This document shows positions 20,345 to 28,734 of a DNA stretch of 64,000 bases, one piece after another (position 1 is the first letter of the stretch; each line of letters starts with the position of its first letter). The notes below the pieces were generated by a model. That model worked only from the letters and a program-made list of their open reading frames with translations. It did not search any database and had not been told where the DNA came from. A program made the position numbers and the translations under genes. This stretch comes from Pseudomonas mediterranea CFBP 5447 (lineage in GTDB: Bacteria; Pseudomonadota; Gammaproteobacteria; Pseudomonadales; Pseudomonadaceae). The stretch lies in contig NZ_KN322984.1 of assembly GCF_000774145.1 (NCBI RefSeq), positions 171,435 through 235,434 of the forward strand. The letters run 5' to 3'.

Positions 20345-21271
20345 TTGAGCGAGTCGATCGATATAGATCTGATCAACATTGTTCTACGCCTGGCCCTGTA
20401 TCTGGACCTGATGCTGTCGTTCGGCCTGGCGGCTTTCGGTCTCTATGGTCTTCGAGGTCGGGAACGGGAGTCGGGTGAGGTACTGCCTTTCGCACGGCTC
20501 CTGGCGAGCACGGCCATCGTCGGCGTGCTGCTGTCCATCGCCGGCATGCTGTGCATGGCCTGGGCCATGAGCGGCGTGACGGACTGGGCCGATCTGCAGC
20601 CGCACGTTGAGATGATGGTGTTGGAGACTGACGTGGGTTCGAGCTGGAGTCTGCGGATCCTGGCACTGATGCTGACCGTTGTCGCCGCGACGCAAAGCAG
20701 AAGCAGACCGACCGCCAGCCTGTGGCTGGGCACGCTGGCCGCAGGCGTGGCCCTTGCGACACTGGCGTGGGCCGGCCATGGCGCCATGGACGAAGGCGAA
20801 CGACGGAGCTGGCACTTCATCACTGACTTTCTGCACCTGTGGGCGGCGGGTGCCTGGGTCGGGGCCTTGGCGGCGTTTGTACTGCTGCTTCGCCAGGCCG
20901 AACAGCGCTTGTCAGTACTGTCTCGAACCCTGACCGGTTTCGAAAGAGTCGGGGCGGTGATCGTGCTGATCATCAGCGTGACCGGCGTGATGAATTACCT
21001 GTTCATCGTCGGCCCGAGCATCGACGGACTGTTCGACAGCAGCTACGGTCAGCTGCTGACACTTAAACTCGTCCTGTTCGGGGCCATGCTGGTGTTCGCC
21101 GCACTGAACCGTTTTCATCTGAGCCCGCAGCTGGAACGGGCCAGGCAAACCGGTGAACACAATATCGCCGTGGGTGCCTTGCGGCGCAGCATGCTGCTCG
21201 AGTTTTCAGTGGCAGCGGTCATCCTGGCACTGGTGGCCTGGTTGGGTACATTGAGCCCGGCCATGGAATAG
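20345..21271 (+). CDS. copD: Inner-membrane copper transport protein CopD
   Basis: 308-residue polytopic protein of the CopD/PcoD family with about eight membrane segments and conserved His residues (GHGAMDEGERRSWHFITDFLH region). It is thought to import copper from CopC to the cytoplasm. The start is TTG at 20345, one base after the copC stop, with AAGGTGAAG serving as the ribosome site inside the end of copC; no better ATG exists before the first helix. Last gene of the operon. The CopRS two-component genes that often follow are absent here. Confidence 0.88.
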   Translation: MSESIDIDLINIVLRLALYLDLMLSFGLAAFGLYGLRGRERESGEVLPFARLLASTAIVGVLLSIAGMLCMAWAMSGVTDWADLQPHVEMMVLETDVGSSWSLRILALMLTVVAATQSRSRPTASLWLGTLAAGVALATLAWAGHGAMDEGERRSWHFITDFLHLWAAGAWVGALAAFVLLLRQAEQRLSVLSRTLTGFERVGAVIVLIISVTGVMNYLFIVGPSIDGLFDSSYGQLLTLKLVLFGAMLVFAALNRFHLSPQLERARQTGEHNIAVGALRRSMLLEFSVAAVILALVAWLGTLSPAME

Positions 21272-21276
21272 CCTCT

Positions 21277-21613
21277 GTGGGAGCGAGCCTGCTGGCGATG
21301 GCGGTGGGTCAGCTTGCGGCGATGTCGGCTTTGCCGCCGTCATCGCGAGCAGGCTCGCTCCCACAGGGTGTCGCGGTGTCTGCCAATGCTGCTTACAGCC
21401 GACTCCAATGTGGGAGCGAGCCTGCTCGCGATGGCTTTGGGTCAGCTTGCGGCGATGTTGACCTTACCGCCGTCATCGCGAGCAGGCTCGCTCCCACAGG
21501 GTGTGGCGGTGTCTGCCAATGCTGCTTACAGCCGAATCCAATGTGGGAGCGAGCGTGCTCGCGATGGCTTTGGGTCAACTTGCGGCGATGTTGGCTTTGT
21601 CGCCGTCATTACA
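21277..21613. repeat. Tandem array of REP pairs, 133-bp period
   Basis: The element start 'gtgggagcg' occurs at 21277, 21410 and 21543, exactly 133 bases apart. Each unit holds an inverted REP pair plus a shared linker with 'tgtctgccaatgctgctta' sequence. Two units are complete; the third breaks off after the first REP and central spacer ('gccgtcat' then unrelated sequence). Units are nearly identical, pointing to recent duplication. The array occupies most of the 446-base copD-MFS gap. Confidence 0.92.
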
Positions 21614-21717
21614 GGGTTGATGAGCATTTAATCTTTCAATATGCCTGCCCAGTTTTCAGTTTGCCCCTGCCCTCGCTTCCCGGCCTAAATGGCATTTTTA
21701 TCAGCCAAGGCTTCGTT

Positions 21718-22905
21718 ATGGAAAATGTTCGAACTTCAAGCACCCACGCCGTCTGGCTGATGGTCAGTGTGGTGTTGGTGGCGTTGAACCTGCGACCTTC
21801 GATGGCAGCGGTCGGGCCCTTGTTGTCAGCCATTCGCGGCGACGTGCCGTTGAGTTTCAGCACCGCTTCACTGCTCACCATGCTGCCGGTCATGGCGATG
21901 GGCCTGGCGATGTTCCTGGGCATGCGCATTGCCCTGCGCATCGGTGAACACCGCACCATCGTGTTGTCGCTGTTGATCATCGGCATCGCCACGGCGTCGC
22001 GCCTGTACCTGGACAGCGCCGCCGAGCTGATTGTCAGCGCCGTGGTGGCCGGGGTCGGGATCGCGCTGATTCAGGCGGTAATGCCGGCCCTGATCAAATC
22101 GCGATTCAGCGACAACGTCTCGCTGTTCATGGGCCTGTACGTCACTTCGATCATGGGCGGCGCGGCATTGGCGGCATCGTTTTCACCCTTCGTCCTGACC
22201 CAGACCGGCAGCTGGCGTATTGGCCTGGCGATCTGGGCGGTATTGGCATTGGTTGCCTTGGGTTGCTGGTACGCCCAACGCTCGGCCGTCACGCCGCTGC
22301 CCGACGCTCCGAGCCGGAACAAGGAGTCGTTCTTCGCCAATGGCCGGGCTTGGCTGCTGGCGATTTTCTTTGGCCTGGGCACTGCGTCCTATACCTGCGT
22401 GCTGGCCTGGCTGGCGCCGTACTACGTGGAAAAAGGCTGGAGCGAGCAGCACGCGGGCCTGTTGCTGGGGTTCCTGACGGCGATGGAAGTGTTGTCCGGC
22501 CTGGTCACTCCGGCCATTGCCAACCGCAGCCAGGATAAGCGCCTGGTGCTGGCTGTCCTGCTGGCCCTGATCATGGCGGGCTTCTGCGGCCTGATCCTCA
22601 GCCCGGACCGCTTCAGCCTGCTGTGGCCTTGCCTGCTGGGGCTGGGCATCGGTGGCCTGTTCCCGATGAGCCTGATCGTGTCCCTCGACCACTTGGACAA
22701 TCCACGCCGGGCCGGTGGCCTGACGGCATTCGTGCAAGGCATCGGCTATCTGATCGCCGGGCTTTCGCCGTTGATTGCCGGAATGATCCGCGATCAGCTG
22801 GGCAGCTTCGAATGGGCCTGGTGGTCGCTCACTGCGGTCATGGCGCTGATGATCCTCATGGTCTTGCGCTTCAATCCCAAGCACTACGCGCGGCACATCA
22901 GCTAG
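21718..22905 (+). CDS. MFS transporter, CynX/NimT type
   Basis: 395-residue major facilitator with about twelve membrane segments. The opening VSVVLVALNLRPSMAAVGPLL (ALNLRP motif) is typical of the CynX/NimT/YycB group, which includes cyanate and 2-nitroimidazole transporters. The substrate cannot be predicted. ATG 21718 is chosen; the open frame further upstream runs through the REP array and is not coding. It could serve the biosynthetic cluster that begins about 1 kb downstream, but nothing in the sequence proves this. Confidence 0.85.
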   Translation: MENVRTSSTHAVWLMVSVVLVALNLRPSMAAVGPLLSAIRGDVPLSFSTASLLTMLPVMAMGLAMFLGMRIALRIGEHRTIVLSLLIIGIATASRLYLDSAAELIVSAVVAGVGIALIQAVMPALIKSRFSDNVSLFMGLYVTSIMGGAALAASFSPFVLTQTGSWRIGLAIWAVLALVALGCWYAQRSAVTPLPDAPSRNKESFFANGRAWLLAIFFGLGTASYTCVLAWLAPYYVEKGWSEQHAGLLLGFLTAMEVLSGLVTPAIANRSQDKRLVLAVLLALIMAGFCGLILSPDRFSLLWPCLLGLGIGGLFPMSLIVSLDHLDNPRRAGGLTAFVQGIGYLIAGLSPLIAGMIRDQLGSFEWAWWSLTAVMALMILMVLRFNPKHYARHIS

Positions 22906-22930
22906 AGCATTCGTTTGCGTCGTTGAACAA

Positions 22931-22959
22931 AGGGCCGCAATGAATGCGGCCCTGTCTTT
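22931..22959 (+). terminator. Probable terminator of the MFS gene
   Basis: 9-base stem AGGGCCGCA/TGCGGCCCT with a 5-base loop, followed by the T-rich GTCTTTAT. Confidence 0.7.
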
Positions 22960-23036
22960 ATCCACCCCTAACCATGACGGCCGACGGACTTGCCCATCAT
23001 GACGTTCCAGTTCTCGAACACAGGAATCAGACCTTG

Positions 23037-23948
23037 ATGAAACACGTCGGTTTTGCAGCCGCTCACTGGGGCATGCTGATCTGGGCGATGCTGATCGCCT
23101 CGTCGTTCTTCGCGGCGGCCCAGGTCAGCCACTCGATCGATCCGATTCTGCTCACGGGCTTGCGGCTGCTGTTTTCGGCCTTGCTGTTCCTGCCGCTGTT
23201 GCTGCTGAAAAACACCTCGCCGATCACCGCCAGAGGATTGCTGGCCCACGCAGTGCTTGGCCTGTTGCTGGCGACCTATTTTGGTTCGTTGTTCGAGGCG
23301 TTGCGTTATACCTCGGCGGTCAATACCGCGACGTTGTACACACTGGTGCCATTGATCACCTTGTTCTTCGAGGTGTTCCTGCTGCCCAGTCCAAACCTCA
23401 AGACCCGCTTGCTGCCCATGCTGATCGCGGCGGCCGGTGCGGTGTTGCTGACGCTCAAGGGTGCGGCACCGGGGCAAATGCCCGCGCTTTATCCGGTACT
23501 GGTCTTCGGTGTCGGTTGCGTGGCAATGGCGTTGTACTCGCCTCTTAGCCAACGATTCAAGGCCAAGGCGCTCGAGGGTCGGGATCCGGTGGCGATGACC
23601 TTCTGGAACATGCTGTTCGGTTCGCTGTTCCTGCTGGTGTTCTGCCTGTTCAGTGGCGGCTGGCGCAGCGGCCAACAGTTGTCGCTGCCGGATATCGGCT
23701 GGCTGGTGTACCTGGCCCTGTTCGGTACCCTCGCCACGTTCTGGCTGTTGCACCGGGCCATCGGCGTGATCGCACCGTCCACGGTCATTTCCTATGTGTA
23801 TCTCAACACCCTGTTCGTGACGCTGCTCAACTGGTTCTGGCTCAGGCAACAACCGATGGCGCTCGAGATCATCGGTGCCGGATTGGTAGGCGTGGGGATG
23901 CTGGCGCTGGTAATTTCAAGCCGTAACGCCAGAACCGCTACGGCTTGA
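23037..23948 (+). CDS. DMT/EamA-family transporter
   Basis: 303-residue membrane protein with ten hydrophobic segments arranged as two EamA repeats (first half to about 140, second from about 155). It is a drug/metabolite exporter of unknown substrate. ATG 23037 opens directly before helix 1; upstream in-frame starts would lie in the preceding terminator. It converges on the amidase end of the biosynthetic operon with only 34 bases between the two stops, so an exporter role for that pathway is possible but unproven. Confidence 0.85.
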   Translation: MKHVGFAAAHWGMLIWAMLIASSFFAAAQVSHSIDPILLTGLRLLFSALLFLPLLLLKNTSPITARGLLAHAVLGLLLATYFGSLFEALRYTSAVNTATLYTLVPLITLFFEVFLLPSPNLKTRLLPMLIAAAGAVLLTLKGAAPGQMPALYPVLVFGVGCVAMALYSPLSQRFKAKALEGRDPVAMTFWNMLFGSLFLLVFCLFSGGWRSGQQLSLPDIGWLVYLALFGTLATFWLLHRAIGVIAPSTVISYVYLNTLFVTLLNWFWLRQQPMALEIIGAGLVGVGMLALVISSRNARTATA

Positions 23949-23982
23949 AATCACCCCAGGCTTTGTACGTTGGCGCGACCCA

Positions 23983-25398
23983 CTAGTAGGCCGACGCCGA
24001 ACGAGGTGCAACCGGGCTCCAGCGTTCCAGCTCCCGTTCCAGGAAAGCCGCTACCGCCAGCAACCGCTCTTCCTGCCAGTGGGGCCCGACAATCTGAATG
24101 CCGATGGGCATCCCGGTGGCCGCGTCGGTGCCGGCGCGGATCACCACCGCCGGCGAACCGCTGAGACTGAACGGGAATACGAAGGCATAGCGGTTGCGAT
24201 CCTCCAGGGACTCGCCATGACGGAACGCAACGTCAGGAAACACCGGGCAGATGAACAGATCGTGTTGCTTGAAGAACTTCGCCAGCTGATAGCGGAATGT
24301 GTCGATCGCGATCCAGTCACGCTTGACCTCATCCACGGTCAACTCAGTCGCTTCACTCATGTCCAGCAACCGCGCGATGGCCGGGGTGAACCGACGCTTG
24401 TTCATCGACTCGAACAACTGTCGCCAGCCTCTCCCTCCGTCGGCGCCGGTGATGAACACCCGCCACAGCACATCACAGGCCTCCTCGAGCATCGGCGGCA
24501 CCACCGGACTCACCTGCGCCACCACCTGGCCCAGGCACCGTTCGACCTGTTGCAACACCTCGCTCACCGCCGTGCTGACGGGCGTGCGGTCCGACTCCGA
24601 AAACAGTGCGACCCGCAGGCTGGCCAGCGGCTCACTGGCGACAAACGGCACGTCGACGGTATCCGGATCCTGCCCGTCGGCACCGCTGATCAGCGGCCCG
24701 AGCAGCGCCAGGTCATCGACATAGCGTCCCATCACGCCGAAAGCCGAAGTCATGTGGAACAACCCGGACCGGTCGTTGGGAAACTGACCGGTCAACGGCA
24801 CCCGGCCCTGGGTCAGTTTCAAGCCGCAAATGCCGTTGAAGTGCGCGGGTATCCGCACGCTGCCGCAGGCATCGGAGGCCAGCCCGGCGGGCGAGCATCC
24901 GGCGGCGATTGCGGCCGCTTCACCGCCACTGCTGCCACCGGCGGAGCGTTGCAAGTCATGGGGGTTGAGCGTGCGGCCATAGATCAGGTTTTCGGTCTCG
25001 AAGGCCATGCACAGTTCAGGCACATTGCTGATGCCCAGGATGATCGCCCCGGCCTGCCGAAGCCGGGCGACGGCCGTCGCGTCCTGCTGGCTGACGTCGC
25101 CCAGCATCTCCTCCAACCCCCGGGACATCCGGAATCCCTGGACGTGGAGGACATCCTTGATGGTGATGGGAATACCGTGCAGCGGACCACTGATCTGGCC
25201 GATGCGCGCCATCTCGTCCGCTTCGCGGGCCTGGCGCCGCAGTTCCTCCACCGGCGCCAGTTGGATCAATGCGTTGATCTGCCGGTTACGCTCGGCGATC
25301 CGCTGCAGGTAGAACTCCAGCAACGTGACGCTGGTCAGCACGCCACGTCGCAACAGACCGGCCATTTCCCGCAGGGTCAGCGAGTCGGGATTGAACAT
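23983..25398 (-). CDS. Amidase-signature family hydrolase
   Basis: 471-residue amidase with the complete Ser-cisSer-Lys catalytic set: Lys in TIKDVLH, the signature SAGGSSGGEAAAIAAG, and the nucleophile region ACGSVRIPAH. It hydrolyses or transfers an amide group; the family includes GatA, but there is no sign of a GatB/C context. Last gene of the operon 30885-23983. ATG 25398 lies 3 bases beyond the preceding stop and 10 bases after AAGGAGG; a GTG at 25404 overlapping that stop is also possible. In the pathway it may remove a protecting acyl group or hydrolyse an amide intermediate (inference). Confidence 0.85.
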   Translation of the reverse strand: MFNPDSLTLREMAGLLRRGVLTSVTLLEFYLQRIAERNRQINALIQLAPVEELRRQAREADEMARIGQISGPLHGIPITIKDVLHVQGFRMSRGLEEMLGDVSQQDATAVARLRQAGAIILGISNVPELCMAFETENLIYGRTLNPHDLQRSAGGSSGGEAAAIAAGCSPAGLASDACGSVRIPAHFNGICGLKLTQGRVPLTGQFPNDRSGLFHMTSAFGVMGRYVDDLALLGPLISGADGQDPDTVDVPFVASEPLASLRVALFSESDRTPVSTAVSEVLQQVERCLGQVVAQVSPVVPPMLEEACDVLWRVFITGADGGRGWRQLFESMNKRRFTPAIARLLDMSEATELTVDEVKRDWIAIDTFRYQLAKFFKQHDLFICPVFPDVAFRHGESLEDRNRYAFVFPFSLSGSPAVVIRAGTDAATGMPIGIQIVGPHWQEERLLAVAAFLERELERWSPVAPRSASAY

Positions 25399-25400
25399 GC

Positions 25401-26741
25401 TCACGATGCCTCCTTGCTGCGCAACCATTTATTGGGCAACTGGTACATGTTGCGCACCACCAGGGAGAACGCCTTGACCGCCAACTTCGGGCGCCGGTTG
25501 ATGGCTTCGAGGGCCTCTTCGATCATCGTCAGGATATGGCGCAACGCATCGGGCGAGATGTTCAGCGGCGGATAGAAGCGCAGCACAGGGCGCTCGGCCT
25601 TTTCATTCATCGAATGACCAGCATGAATGCCGCGTTTGCTCAGCTCCATGCTCATCAGGGCCTCATAGACCGACCCGCGCAAACGCAACCCCGTCATCAG
25701 GCCCACGCCCGGTACGTCCTCGATGATCTGCGGATAACGCAGCGCCAGGCGTTGTAGACCATGGCGCAGCAGACCGCCGTTGACCCGCGACTGCTCCACC
25801 AGGTTGTTCTGCTCGATGTAATCGATGGCCGCCAGCGCCGAGGCGCACGCCACCGGGTGCCCGCCATTGGTGCGGGTATCGGGCTCGATTTCACTGAGTG
25901 GGTATTGGGTCGCCAGACGCTGGCTGTACATGGCGCAGGCGAACGAGGTGTAGCCGCCGGTCAGGCCCTTGGAGAGGATCATGATGTCGGGCACCACGTC
26001 GTCATATTGCACGGCGAACCATTTGCCGCAGCGACCGAACCCGGTCTGGATCTCATCCGCCACCAACAGGGTGCCGGTGGCATCGCACAAGGCCCGCAGA
26101 TTGGCCATGTAACCCACCGGCGGCACCTGCAGGTGCGCGCCGCCCAGGATCGGTTCGACATACACCGCACATACGCCCTCGCCGACGGCCTTTTGCAGGG
26201 CCGCAAAATCACCGTAGGGCACATGGGTCACGTCGGGCGCTGCGATGCCATAGCTGCTGTGATTCTGGCGTTGCCCCAGGATGCTCATCGCCGCCAGGGT
26301 CTTGCCATGGTAGGAACCGCTCATCACCACGATCCCACGCCGGTGCGGCTGGATGCGCAACGCATAGCGCAGGCTCTGCTCGATGGCCTCGGCCCCCGAG
26401 ACCATGTATTGCACGTCCCCCCACTCCCCCGGTACCAACTGGCACAGACGCTCGGTCAATTTGTCCTGGAGCGGATGGCGCCGGCCTTCCGGTACCCAGG
26501 CCATCTGGTTCAGTTGTGCCTGCACCTGCTCGCGGACCATCGGGTTGCGGTGGCCGACGATAAACACGCCGTAGCTGCACGCGCAGTCGATGAAGCGTTT
26601 GCCGGTGTGGTCGGTGACGTGAATGCCATCGGCCTGTTGCTCGACGCTGGTCTTGCCCAGGCGATAGAGCTTGGCCGCCGAGGCGCTCCAGTACCGCTGG
26701 CAATCATCCAGCAGTTGTTCATGCGGCCTGAGTAAGGACAT
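25401..26741 (-). CDS. Class III PLP-dependent aminotransferase
   Basis: 446-residue fold-type I, class III aminotransferase. Key residues are intact: SGAEA at 115-119, SYHG at 143-146, Asp229 (ADEIQTGFGR) for the pyridine nitrogen, and PLP lysine Lys258 in ILSKGLTGG. This class includes omega-amino acid, diamine and glutamate-1-semialdehyde enzymes. The start at 26741 lies inside the end of the preceding homologue (23-base overlap), with AAGGAG 10 bases upstream, so the two are translationally coupled. Its upstream neighbour is a homologue without the lysine, and a heterodimer is plausible. Substrate not predicted. Confidence 0.88.
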   Translation of the reverse strand: MSLLRPHEQLLDDCQRYWSASAAKLYRLGKTSVEQQADGIHVTDHTGKRFIDCACSYGVFIVGHRNPMVREQVQAQLNQMAWVPEGRRHPLQDKLTERLCQLVPGEWGDVQYMVSGAEAIEQSLRYALRIQPHRRGIVVMSGSYHGKTLAAMSILGQRQNHSSYGIAAPDVTHVPYGDFAALQKAVGEGVCAVYVEPILGGAHLQVPPVGYMANLRALCDATGTLLVADEIQTGFGRCGKWFAVQYDDVVPDIMILSKGLTGGYTSFACAMYSQRLATQYPLSEIEPDTRTNGGHPVACASALAAIDYIEQNNLVEQSRVNGGLLRHGLQRLALRYPQIIEDVPGVGLMTGLRLRGSVYEALMSMELSKRGIHAGHSMNEKAERPVLRFYPPLNISPDALRHILTMIEEALEAINRRPKLAVKAFSLVVRNMYQLPNKWLRSKEAS

Positions 26742-27843
26742 GGCTTAAAGTCTCCTTGATGATGTTGGCGGCACGTTGGATATGTTCGGGGCGCGCGGTG
26801 ATCGGGCAGCGCAAGATCAATTCGCGGCCACGGGGCGCACTGACGTAGATGCCTTGCAGGTAAAGCGCCTCGCACAGCACGCTCGGCTGCAGGTCGTCGG
26901 CCAGTGGCAGGCTGACCCAGCCGCCCTCGGCCACGGCACCGAACGACGCCAGGGTCTGCGCCAATCGCTGGCCGTTTTCCAGGCATTGCCGGGGCGAGTC
27001 GTGGGCCTGCACGTAATCCAGCGCGGCCAGCGCGGCCACGCAAGCCATCGGATTGCCGGCGGTGGTGCTGCCATGCTTGGCCGGGCTGCTGCGTCCATAG
27101 ACCTGCCAGGCCATGCGCTCGCTGCAGGTATAGGTGCCGATGGGAATCGCACTGCCCCCCAACGCGCCACCGAGCACGACAATGTCCGGGACACAGCGAT
27201 AACGCTGGAAGCCGAACAGCGAACCCAGGCTGCCGAGGCAGGTCTGGGTGTCGACCGCGATCACCGGCACCGAAGCTTGCGCCGCACGGGCATGCAAGCG
27301 CTCGACCAGGGCCGGCTCGAGCAATTGCAATCGACCGCTCGCATCGAGGCGGGTACTGCTATGGCAGACCGCGAAGCAATCATTCCAGTCCACCGAATCC
27401 AGGTCCGCGAGATGACGAATCGCCACGCGCTTGAAGCCCAGGAAACCTTGCACGTCGAGGTCGCCCTGCGCGGCGTTGAGGCAACGCCCGTAGGACAGCG
27501 AGCCGTAATCACCACCCTGGATATACACGATGGTGTTGCCCTTCGGCTTGAGCCCCTTGCATAACTTCAAGGCGCCCTCGAACGCTTCGTCGCCGGAACT
27601 GCACACATAGGAACTGACCAGCGGCTCAGGCAGCAGCTCGGCCAGGCGGCGGCACAAGGCAATCAGCGGTTCAGACATCAGTACCCGGTTGGACAGGCCC
27701 ATGATCTGCGCCTGGCGAGTGACCGCCTCGATCACCGCTGGCACCTGGAAGCCAAACCCGCCGGTCAGGTCGATGATCTGCCGACCATCGCCGTCGAGGT
27801 ACGTCTCGTACTGCCCGCCAATAATGTATTTATCGTTGTTCAT
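26719..27843 (-). CDS. Class III aminotransferase homologue lacking the PLP lysine
   Basis: 374-residue class III aminotransferase-fold protein, shorter than its neighbour at the N-terminus. The fold is recognisable: SSGDEA at 82-87, Asp198 in AVDTQT, and a strong HGSTTAGNPMACVAALAAL block at about 257-275. In place of the PLP lysine it reads PDIVVLGGALGG, with Gly226 aligning with Lys258 of the neighbour (codon GGC on the minus strand). The usual Tyr-His-Gly is also degraded (GDYG at 111-114), and Glu after Asp198 is Thr. It is not a pseudogene: the frame is complete and coupled to both neighbours. Probable role: non-catalytic partner supplying the phosphate-contact loop of a dimer, or a binding protein (inference). 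Confidence 0.85.
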   Translation of the reverse strand: MNNDKYIIGGQYETYLDGDGRQIIDLTGGFGFQVPAVIEAVTRQAQIMGLSNRVLMSEPLIALCRRLAELLPEPLVSSYVCSSGDEAFEGALKLCKGLKPKGNTIVYIQGGDYGSLSYGRCLNAAQGDLDVQGFLGFKRVAIRHLADLDSVDWNDCFAVCHSSTRLDASGRLQLLEPALVERLHARAAQASVPVIAVDTQTCLGSLGSLFGFQRYRCVPDIVVLGGALGGSAIPIGTYTCSERMAWQVYGRSSPAKHGSTTAGNPMACVAALAALDYVQAHDSPRQCLENGQRLAQTLASFGAVAEGGWVSLPLADDLQPSVLCEALYLQGIYVSAPRGRELILRCPITARPEHIQRAANIIKETLSHVLTQAA

Positions 27844-27852
27844 GGATCCCTC

Positions 27853-28734
27853 TCAGCGATAGCTCAGGGCGTTGAAAATGCGTCGACGCTCATCGACGAT
27901 GGTTTCACGACCGTGCATGACCCGACGGTTATCGATCATCACCACGTCGTGGTCACGCCAACCCACCGGAACGGTGTACTGGGCGGAGACTTCGGCGATT
28001 TCGGCGAGGAACTCGGCGGGAATCACCTGGCCGCCCACCGTATCGATCACCGGCGCCTCGTAGTTGAACGAAGGTCCCAGGATGCTGTTGGCAAACGCCG
28101 GGCGCTGGCTGAAGGCCGAAGTGAGGATCGCCGACGTGTTGAAGGCGTAGTGCATCGAATCATCGGCCGGGTTGAAGGAAATCTGCGTCTGCGGGTCATC
28201 GCCAATGATCTGCAACAGATCTTCGATGACCACGTCTGCCGGGTTCGACAGGGTCGGCGAATAATGGCAAACCAGCCGACGCCACTTTTCCCCCGCCACG
28301 GTGCGGCTGTAGCGAATAGGGTTGTTTTCGAAGAAACTGCGGCAACCCGGAGACAGCCGCGCCAGCACTTTCTCACCGTCGCAGATCGTGGTTTGCGAAC
28401 CCTTGCGCGGCGCTTCCTGGCAATAGAACCAGGTCATGTCCGGCCAGAACGGCGAATTGCCGTTTTCGCAATGCAGGCCGACCGCCTGATGCCCGGCATC
28501 CACCAACTGCGCCGCACCACCGACCATGACCCGCGCCGGATCCAGGCTCAGCCGGGAACTGTTTTGCTTGACGTAGGCGCTGAACGCCTCGGCGCTGTGG
28601 ATGCAGTTGCGGAACAGCACGACACCGTAGTGTCCCAGCAGCTCGTACAACTCGGCCTTGCCCAGGCTGGCGAAGTGGTGCGACTCGACGATGGAGACGT
28701 CGGGGTTTTCAAAGTGAAAGGCAGGTGTGCTCAT
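27853..28734 (-). CDS. TauD/TfdA-family Fe(II)/2-oxoglutarate oxygenase
   Basis: 293-residue oxygenase of the TauD/clavaminate-synthase-like fold. The iron ligands appear to be His88 and Glu90 (GLHCENGN, an HxE rather than HxD motif, as in amino-acid hydroxylases of the clavaminate synthase/AsnO type) and His274 (VMHGRET), with Arg283-285 available to bind 2-oxoglutarate. It likely hydroxylates or desaturates an amino-acid-like intermediate. ATG 28734 overlaps the ligase end by 26 bases; an in-frame start 16 codons earlier lacks a ribosome site. It belongs to the 30885-23983 operon. Confidence 0.85.
   Translation of the reverse strand: MSTPAFHFENPDVSIVESHHFASLGKAELYELLGHYGVVLFRNCIHSAEAFSAYVKQNSSRLSLDPARVMVGGAAQLVDAGHQAVGLHCENGNSPFWPDMTWFYCQEAPRKGSQTTICDGEKVLARLSPGCRSFFENNPIRYSRTVAGEKWRRLVCHYSPTLSNPADVVIEDLLQIIGDDPQTQISFNPADDSMHYAFNTSAILTSAFSQRPAFANSILGPSFNYEAPVIDTVGGQVIPAEFLAEIAEVSAQYTVPVGWRDHDVVMIDNRRVMHGRETIVDERRRIFNALSYR

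Noticed and set aside
21277..21613. Possible CRISPR array
   Set aside because: Units are 133 bases with inverted palindromes and identical spacers; no short direct repeats with unique spacers and no cas genes.
21277..21717. Upstream extension of the MFS frame through the REP array
   Set aside because: The extension translates repeated REP sequence and does not resemble a transporter leader; ATG 21718 is family-like.
26719..27843. Calling the lysine-less aminotransferase a pseudogene
   Set aside because: The frame is intact, overlaps its neighbour, has normal codon use and retains other conserved blocks, so it is more likely a functional non-catalytic protein.
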